Assembly (NCBI GenBank): GCA_035541775.1
Contig: DATKMP010000189.1
Coordinates: 1 to 8,067, forward strand
Reading direction: 5' to 3'
DNA length: 8,067 nucleotides
Source: DATKMP01 sp035541775
Lineage (GTDB): Bacteria; Bacteroidota; Ignavibacteria; UBA10030
Part shown: positions 1 through 4,513 of the stretch, piece by piece
Position numbering within the stretch: the first letter of the stretch is position 1
Layout of the letters: every line of letters begins with the position of its first letter
Made by a program: the position numbers and the translations under genes
Notes under the pieces: model-generated
What the model was told of the DNA's origin: nothing
The model's input: the letters and a program-made list of their open reading frames with translations, nothing else
The model's database searches: none

Positions 1-255
1 CCCTTTTTCCTTGGCAAAGGCAACATCAATATTGTCTAATCCGACACCGCCGCGCGCGACGACTTTCAAATTTTTACCTGCTTCGATCACTTCTTTTGTC
101 ACTTTGGTTGCTGACCGAACAACAAGACAATCATATCCGCCGATCTTCTGCAATAATTCATCGGGCTTAAGAGAAATTTGATCGACGTGATGACCGGCAT
201 CGGTTAAAATTTTCGCGCCTTCAGGCGAGATGCCGTCGGTGATGAGTATGTTCAT
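1..255 (-). CDS. serA: D-3-phosphoglycerate dehydrogenase, N-terminal part (3' end outside window)
   Basis: This is the first 85 codons of the enzyme that oxidises 3-phosphoglycerate to 3-phosphohydroxypyruvate with NAD+, the entry step of cytosolic serine synthesis. The translation begins MNILITDGISPEGAKIL and carries the substrate-binding-domain motifs of the D-2-hydroxyacid dehydrogenase family: VVRSATKV (about residues 45-52) and VARGGVGLDNIDV (about 66-78). The Rossmann and any ACT/ASB regulatory domains lie beyond the edge. The start is supported by GGAG (262-265) six bases upstream of the ATG. The opposite-strand serC at 1350 encodes the next enzyme, which supports SerA over other dehydrogenases of the family. 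The family is clear; the precise name rests on N-terminal similarity and this context. Confidence 0.9.
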   Translation of the reverse strand, partial: MNILITDGISPEGAKILTDAGHHVDQISLKPDELLQKIGGYDCLVVRSATKVTKEVIEAGKNLKVVARGGVGLDNIDVAFAKEKG

Positions 256-320
256 TGTAGTCTCCGTTTCATGAATTGTGAATGTATGATTCGGTGGATG
301 TTGTTTATTTATCTTAGAAC

Positions 321-374
321 AGGGTTATCTCTGCCTTGAGATGTTTGTATTATAGTAAAAAAAGGAATAACCCT
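321..374. promoter_or_regulatory. Inverted repeats around the serA promoter (possible operator or 5' hairpin)
   Basis: AGGGTTAT (321-328) and ATAACCCT (367-374) form an exact 8-base inverted repeat. One arm overlaps the predicted -35 box and the other lies just downstream of the predicted start point. Inside it, ATCTC (327-331) and GAGAT (338-342) form a second small inverted repeat exactly at the predicted transcription start. These could be two half-sites for a dimeric regulator, or a hairpin at the 5' end of the mRNA. No regulator is identifiable in the window, and short repeats occur by chance in AT-rich DNA. Confidence 0.3.
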
Positions 375-377
375 CAA
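349..377 (-). promoter_or_regulatory. Predicted sigma70-type promoter of serA
   Basis: Read on the minus strand there is a -35 box TTGAGG (377-372), a 17-base spacer and a perfect -10 box TATAAT (354-349). Transcription would start near 342, giving a leader of roughly 88 bases before the serA ATG at 255. It is the best consensus promoter in the window. It lies downstream of the exported-protein gene, so serA need not depend on readthrough from that gene. Confidence 0.65.
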
Positions 378-437
378 CATAACTTATAAATTTATTGATA
401 GTTTTTTATTCAAAAGAGATTGATATAATTTCCCCCA

Positions 438-1058
438 TCATCTATTCACATTCGATGAATCAGCTTGTCTTGGTTTTTCATCTTCCAATGGCGATTTAAT
501 ATGTACTGCTTTTCCAGGATGTTCCTTTTTTGCTTTGCGAATAGTCGTTAGCATATCACCCAATCTGTCAATCACTTTCGGATCAGTTAACGATTTTTTC
601 AAAATCTTAATTACAAAGTCAACGTCCAAACGTACATCGCTAAAAAACATAAGATCTTTTCCATATATCAAATCTTCATCCGCAATTAAATAGTCATTTA
701 AGTTTTTATTTTTAATAAAATAGATCGCTTTCTCGTTGAGATTGTAAATTTCTGATGAACTTACATGAACACTTCTTCTCCCAACTTTTCCACCTGGCTG
801 ATTGAATGTGAATTCACCACCTGGTACAATGCCTTTAATGGTATCCAAGATTTTAAATGTTATCGCCGTATAGATATAATTCTTTCCACCGCTTGTATCG
901 ATCTTTCCTTCCATAGAAATAACTTTTGCGTACACAACATATGAGGAGCTATCCATTTCACCATGATAAAAATTTACAAGATTTTGAATAACCGTATCTT
1001 GTTGAGAATAAATAATCGATGGAATAAATATTAGAATACTCAACAGTACTAATTTCAT
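438..1058 (-). CDS. Small exported protein of unknown function, possible NTR/TIMP-like OB fold
   Basis: A 206-residue protein when started at the ATG that opens a typical Sec signal peptide: MK, then a hydrophobic stretch (about 3-16), with probable cleavage after IYS (18), before QQDT. The mature part has a pattern I associate with secreted proteins of NTR/TIMP-like OB-fold type: VVYAKVISMEG (41-51), YTAITFKILDTIKG (63-76), then GGEFTFNQPGGKVG (80-93) and NEKAIYFI (108-115). The C-terminal 50 residues are charged and probably helical or disordered. No lipobox, catalytic motif or membrane anchor is seen, so it is probably periplasmic or secreted. Base composition is visibly AT-richer than serC or uvrA. 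An in-frame ATG at 1145 would add 29 residues and has a good ribosome-binding site (1152-1156); I preferred 1058 because of the signal peptide. The OB-fold idea is pattern-based and weak; the function is unknown. Confidence 0.75.
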   Translation of the reverse strand: MKLVLLSILIFIPSIIYSQQDTVIQNLVNFYHGEMDSSSYVVYAKVISMEGKIDTSGGKNYIYTAITFKILDTIKGIVPGGEFTFNQPGGKVGRRSVHVSSSEIYNLNEKAIYFIKNKNLNDYLIADEDLIYGKDLMFFSDVRLDVDFVIKILKKSLTDPKVIDRLGDMLTTIRKAKKEHPGKAVHIKSPLEDEKPRQADSSNVNR

Positions 1059-1151
1059 TCTTACATTCAGAAATATCTTTTGATATATTTTCACCTTGCC
1101 ATGAGCAAGTAGGAAACCGGATTGCATTATTCGTCTTGATTTCATTTTCAA

Positions 1152-1156
1152 CCTTT
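1152..1156 (-). promoter_or_regulatory. Candidate ribosome-binding site for an alternative start at 1145
   Basis: AAAGG on the minus strand lies six bases before an in-frame ATG (1145-1143), the same spacing seen for serA and serC. The ATG at 1058, which opens the signal peptide, has no comparable site. The site therefore argues for a 235-residue form with a long basic N-region, against the signal-peptide evidence for 1058. Confidence 0.35.
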
Positions 1157-1177
1157 AATACACGGAATTGTTCAAAT

Positions 1178-1206
1178 ATAGTATTTTTTTCTTTCATCTT
1201 TGTCGA
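1178..1206 (-). promoter_or_regulatory. Predicted promoter of the exported-protein gene
   Basis: Minus-strand TCGACA (1206-1201), one mismatch from TTGACA, is followed after 17 bases by TACTAT (1183-1178). The overlapping TATATTTG (1180-1173) also fits the Bacteroidota -7 consensus TAnnTTTG. Transcription would start near 1171, leaving 26 bases of leader to the ATG at 1145 or about 113 to the ATG at 1058. Confidence 0.4.
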
Positions 1207-1276
1207 TATCGCAATCTTTCAATATTGTTCTTCGTATGTTTAGACTTTTTTCTTTCTTTAATAAATTCATATAGAC

Positions 1277-1305
1277 TTGCATAAAAATTATTGGTATGTT
1301 ATAGA
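1277..1305 (+). promoter_or_regulatory. Predicted promoter of serC
   Basis: TTGCAT (1277-1282), a 17-base spacer and TATAGA (1300-1305) would start transcription near 1312, about 38 bases before the serC ATG. The same -35 word and spacing occur in front of the rRNA methyltransferase gene. A second candidate is TTTTTGTATC (1318-1327 region), which resembles the element before uvrA and vanZ. Which one is used cannot be told from sequence. Confidence 0.35.
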
Positions 1306-1337
1306 TAGCTGAATAAATTTTTGTATCAATAATGAAA

Positions 1338-1343
1338 GAGGAG
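1338..1343 (+). promoter_or_regulatory. Ribosome-binding site that fixes the serC start
   Basis: GAGGAG, within the run AAAGAGGAG, lies six bases before the ATG at 1350. The in-frame ATG at 1332 lies upstream of this site and would translate through it, so 1350 is the real start. It also gives the expected SerC N-terminus, MPRAHNFFAGPAVLP. Confidence 0.85.
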
Positions 1344-1349
1344 CTACTT

Positions 1350-2432
1350 ATGCCACGTGCACATAATTTTTTTGCTGGACCTGCTGTTCTACCATTACCG
1401 GTGCTGGAAGAAACACGCGATGCCGTTATCGATTGGCTGGGTTTAGGCGTTTCCGTGATGGAAATCAGCCATCGCGAAAAAGCATTTGAGAAAGTTGTGA
1501 CGGAAGCGCAAAGCGATGCGCTTGCGTTGATGGGTCTTTCCGCAGAAGAATATGCCGTGGTCTTTGTCGGCAGCGGTGCCAGCATGCAATTTGCCATGGT
1601 GCCGATGAACTTCCTCGTTAAGAAAGCCGATTACGTGAATACCGGCGAGTGGTCATCGAAAGCGATCAAAGAAGCAAAATTGTTCGGTGAAGTAACAGAA
1701 GTTGCTTCTTCGAAAGATGCAAAATTTACCTTCGTTCCGAAGAACATCAAATTTTCTCCGGATGCAGATTACGTGCACATCACCACGAACAATACGATCT
1801 ACGGAACTCAGTGGAAAACCGATCCCGACACAGGAAATATTCCACTTGTTTCCGATATGTCTTCCGATGTTCTTGGCTACAAGCGCGACTTTAAAAAATA
1901 TTCTCTTATTTATGCCGGCGCACAAAAAAATCTCGGGCCATCCGGTGTGGTGATGGTTGTCGTGAAAAAAGCATGGGCGGAAAAAGCAAAGCAAAATATT
2001 CCGTCGATGTTAAAATATAAAACGCATATCGACGGCGGATCGCTGTACAACACGCCTCCTTCGCTGCCGTTATTCGTCCTCGGACGCACGCTGAAATGGA
2101 TTATCAACGGCGGCGGTGTCGAAGCGATGCAAGTGCGCAACGAGAAAAAGGCGAAATTGATTTACGATCTCATCGATGCCAATCCGGCATTCTACAAAGG
2201 AACGGTTACCGCAAAAGAAGATCGCTCGCTGATGAACATCACGTTCGTGCTTCCTTCGCCGGAATTAGAAGAAAAATTCCTCACCGGCGCCAAAGCACAA
2301 AGGATGCTCGGACTCAAAGGACATCGTTCTGTCGGCGGCATGCGCGCTTCGATTTACAATGCATGCCCGATGGAATCGGTTGAACTTTTAGCTAAGTATA
2401 TGGAAGAATTTTACAAAGCGAACAGAGCGTAA
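1350..2432 (+). CDS. serC: Phosphoserine aminotransferase
   Basis: A 360-residue cytosolic PLP enzyme, the usual length for SerC. It converts 3-phosphohydroxypyruvate and glutamate to O-phosphoserine and 2-oxoglutarate. In many bacteria it also makes 4-phosphohydroxythreonine for PLP synthesis. Diagnostic features are the N-terminal FNFxAGPA-type motif (HNFFAGPAVLP), EISHREKAF (about 39-47), VFVGSGASMQF (about 71-81), the conserved TTNNTIYGTQW (about 145-155), and the PLP lysine in YAGAQKNLGPSG (Lys193). The C-terminal GHRSVGGMRASIYNACP (about 324-340) holds conserved phosphate-binding residues. No frameshift or missing key residue is seen. It is transcribed away from serA, which encodes the preceding step, and ends in its own terminator, so it is probably a single-gene unit. 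serB is not in the window. Confidence 0.97.
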   Translation: MPRAHNFFAGPAVLPLPVLEETRDAVIDWLGLGVSVMEISHREKAFEKVVTEAQSDALALMGLSAEEYAVVFVGSGASMQFAMVPMNFLVKKADYVNTGEWSSKAIKEAKLFGEVTEVASSKDAKFTFVPKNIKFSPDADYVHITTNNTIYGTQWKTDPDTGNIPLVSDMSSDVLGYKRDFKKYSLIYAGAQKNLGPSGVVMVVVKKAWAEKAKQNIPSMLKYKTHIDGGSLYNTPPSLPLFVLGRTLKWIINGGGVEAMQVRNEKKAKLIYDLIDANPAFYKGTVTAKEDRSLMNITFVLPSPELEEKFLTGAKAQRMLGLKGHRSVGGMRASIYNACPMESVELLAKYMEEFYKANRA

Positions 2433-2454
2433 TTTATTCTTTCAAATTTATCGC

Positions 2455-2486
2455 AACAGGCGAGAATGTTTCTCGCCTGTTTTTTT
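2455..2486 (+). terminator. Intrinsic terminator of serC
   Basis: A perfect 12-base stem (AACAGGCGAGAA, 2455-2466, with its complement at 2470-2481) closes a 3-base loop TGT. It runs into seven consecutive T (2480-2486). The hairpin begins 22 bases after the serC stop codon and isolates serC from the methyltransferase gene. Confidence 0.93.
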
Positions 2487-2515
2487 GTACGCTTTCATGG
2501 ATGCGTCTTATCAAT

Positions 2516-2544
2516 TTGCATCTCCTTAAAAAACTTTCTACCAT
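2516..2544 (+). promoter_or_regulatory. Predicted promoter of rlmI, possibly giving a leaderless mRNA
   Basis: TTGCAT (2516-2521), a 17-base spacer and TACCAT (2539-2544) lie just after the serC terminator. The expected start point, about seven bases after the -10 box, falls on the A of the rlmI ATG at 2551. No Shine-Dalgarno sequence precedes that ATG, which fits a leaderless transcript. Confidence 0.35.
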
Positions 2545-2550
2545 ACGGCT

Positions 2551-3720
2551 ATGGAAAAATACGTCATCTTAAAACGCAACGAAGAACATCGCCTTGCTGC
2601 CGGACATCAGTGGATTTTCAGCAACGAACTTGCTTCCATTCACGGCAATCCGGAAGCTGGTGATCTTGTCGGAATTCTTCGCCACGATAAAAGATTTCTC
2701 GGCCAGGGATTTTATCATCCTCATTCACTTATCGCTGTAAGATTTTTAACAGAAACAGAAGAAGAAATTTCCTTCGATTTTTTTGAACGACGCATTCAAC
2801 AAGCATACACTCTGCGCAAGCAATTGTATCCGCATGCTGAAGCCTTTCGTTTAGTGTACAGCGAAAGCGATTTTCTTCCCGGGTTAGTGATCGACAAATA
2901 CAATGAATTTTTTTCGCTGCAAATATTTTCTGCTGGAATGGAACAACGCACAACATTGATCTGCGATGTGCTCGAATCGATGTTTCATCCTAAAGCGATT
3001 GTGGCACGCAACGATGTCTCGACGAGAACATTGGAAGAATTGCCAGAAGAAAAAACGATTCTTCGCGGCAATCCGGGTGTAACGATCATCGATGATGGCC
3101 GCGTAAAGTTTGAAGTCGATGTAATGACCGGACAGAAAACCGGTTTCTTTTTAGATCAGCGCGAAAACAGAAAATCACTCGAACGATATGTTGCCGGTAA
3201 AAACGTTCTGGATTGTTTTTCCAACGAAGGCGGATTTGCCTTGCACGCTGCAAAGGGCGGTGCAGCATCGATAACGGCTGTGGATATTTCCGAACCGGCA
3301 ATCGCGAAATTGCATGTCAACGCACGTCTCAACAATATTGAAAACCTTCACAGTGCCTCCACCGATGTGTTCGATTATTTGAAACTGCTTCAAGAAAAAA
3401 ACAAAAAATTCGACGTCGTTATTCTCGACCCGCCGTCTTTCACGAAAAGTAAAAAAAATATCCCCGCCGCACTGCAGGGATATAAGCAGATCAATGCAGC
3501 GGCATTGTACCTTATCAATGCCGGTGGATTTTTAGCGACGGCTTCGTGCTCGCATCATATTTCCAAAGACGGTTTCTTTTCCGCCGTCGAGCAAGCAGCG
3601 ATGAAAGCCAAACGCAAAATACAATTGTTGGAATTCGCCGGCGCTGCACCGGATCATCCGGTTCTCCCCGCGATGCCGGAAACCGAATATTTAAAATTTG
3701 CGATCTTTGCCGTACATTAA
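2551..3720 (+). CDS. rlmI: Class I SAM-dependent rRNA methyltransferase, RlmI-type (23S rRNA m5C1962)
   Basis: A 389-residue protein close to the usual RlmI/YccW length. That family transfers a methyl group from S-adenosylmethionine to C5 of a cytosine in 23S rRNA (C1962 in E. coli). The N-terminal 75 or so residues match the PUA-type RNA-binding start (LKRNEEHRLAAGHQWIFSNE). A linking domain follows (YSESDFLPGLVIDKY, 103-117), then the Rossmann methyltransferase domain: GQKTGFFLDQRENR (194-207), SAM motif I with VLDCFSNEGGFALHAA (219-234), acidic Asp245 (AVDIS), DPPSF (293-297), and SCSHH (332-336) with the likely catalytic cysteine. The start is the first ATG and fits the PUA domain, though no ribosome-binding site precedes it. 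The beta-barrel gene follows after 46 bases. Family membership is firm; the exact target base is inferred from the family. Confidence 0.92.
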   Translation: MEKYVILKRNEEHRLAAGHQWIFSNELASIHGNPEAGDLVGILRHDKRFLGQGFYHPHSLIAVRFLTETEEEISFDFFERRIQQAYTLRKQLYPHAEAFRLVYSESDFLPGLVIDKYNEFFSLQIFSAGMEQRTTLICDVLESMFHPKAIVARNDVSTRTLEELPEEKTILRGNPGVTIIDDGRVKFEVDVMTGQKTGFFLDQRENRKSLERYVAGKNVLDCFSNEGGFALHAAKGGAASITAVDISEPAIAKLHVNARLNNIENLHSASTDVFDYLKLLQEKNKKFDVVILDPPSFTKSKKNIPAALQGYKQINAAALYLINAGGFLATASCSHHISKDGFFSAVEQAAMKAKRKIQLLEFAGAAPDHPVLPAMPETEYLKFAIFAVH

Positions 3721-3766
3721 AATCTGGAATGAAGAGTACAATTTCGTTGTTTATTATTTTCAAGCG

Positions 3767-4513
3767 ATGAGAGTACCGTGTTATATAGTCGCAGGGGTGA
3801 TGCTCACAATCAGCATAGGTGCTGCTTCTGTACTTGCACAGCAATTTCCCGCAAGCGACAGCACCATGGTCTTCACGCCATCCGACCCACAATTAGTTCG
3901 TCCGCATGCGTACAGTCCGGAAAAACATGTGTGGGGTATCGACTTCGATCTTTCCAATAACGGATTCGGGATGGGATTTTTTTTTCGCCACGAATATGAC
4001 GAAGAGTTTTCGGGCATGATTAATTTTACTATTTCGGATGTAAAAGACAATAACGAAGTGGAACAATATGATTGGTACGGCAATTCCGTCGTACCCGGCA
4101 AACTCAATCGATTGCTGTTAATGCCGCTCTTTGCGAGTATGCAGTACCGATTGTTTAAAGATGACATCGCCGATAATTTTCGTCCTTATATTGCCGGCGG
4201 GTTGGGCCCGACGATGATTCTTGTCGCACCGTACGCAACGTACACGCCGGTCGTGGATATCTCCGGCAATCCCTATATGCAACAAAATCAGATTGATTTC
4301 TTTACGAGTATGAAGTATGCGCAACTACGGTACACGTTCGGCGGGTTCATCGGCGCGGGATTATTTTTCGGGTCGCCGCAAGGTTCGATGACGGGACTCA
4401 GCTTTCGTTATTTGTATGTTCCGTACGCGCACGGCATTGAAGTGATGCAAGGCGGTTCTATGAATACGTTCGGCGGATTATTCCTCACGATAACGTTTGC
4501 CGGATTTCTTTAA
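3767..4513 (+). CDS. Putative outer-membrane beta-barrel protein
   Basis: A 248-residue protein with a Sec signal peptide: MR, a hydrophobic core (about 6-23), and probable cleavage after VLA (24). The mature chain alternates hydrophobic and polar residues in short aromatic-rich segments typical of outer-membrane strands, such as WGIDFDLSNNGFGMGFFF (56-73), FSGMINFTIS (81-90), RLLLMPLFASMQYRL (115-129), RPYIAGGLGP (139-148), FGGFIGAGLFFG (191-202) and GGLFLTITFAGFL (236-248). The chain ends on a hydrophobic last strand, as barrels recognised by the BAM machinery do, although with Leu instead of Phe last. RPYIAGGLGP is a turn-plus-strand pattern common in small porin-like barrels. An upstream in-frame ATG (3698) lies inside rlmI and would put 23 residues before the signal peptide, so 3767 is preferred. 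No clear ribosome-binding site or own promoter is seen; cotranscription with rlmI is likely. No substrate can be proposed. Confidence 0.75.
   Translation: MRVPCYIVAGVMLTISIGAASVLAQQFPASDSTMVFTPSDPQLVRPHAYSPEKHVWGIDFDLSNNGFGMGFFFRHEYDEEFSGMINFTISDVKDNNEVEQYDWYGNSVVPGKLNRLLLMPLFASMQYRLFKDDIADNFRPYIAGGLGPTMILVAPYATYTPVVDISGNPYMQQNQIDFFTSMKYAQLRYTFGGFIGAGLFFGSPQGSMTGLSFRYLYVPYAHGIEVMQGGSMNTFGGLFLTITFAGFL

Noticed and set aside
1172..1270. Minus-strand 32-residue reading frame MNLLKKEKSLNIRRTILKDC and onward, in the exported-protein upstream region
   Set aside because: It has no ribosome-binding site, its composition is explained by AT-rich intergenic DNA, and it overlaps the predicted promoters on both strands.
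1332..1349. Upstream ATG extending serC by six residues (MKEELL)
   Set aside because: These codons are the ribosome-binding site of the ATG at 1350, and known SerC proteins begin near MPRAHNFFAGPA.
3698..3766. N-terminal extension of the beta-barrel protein beginning inside rlmI
   Set aside because: It would place 23 unrelated residues before a normal signal peptide and overlaps the conserved end of rlmI.
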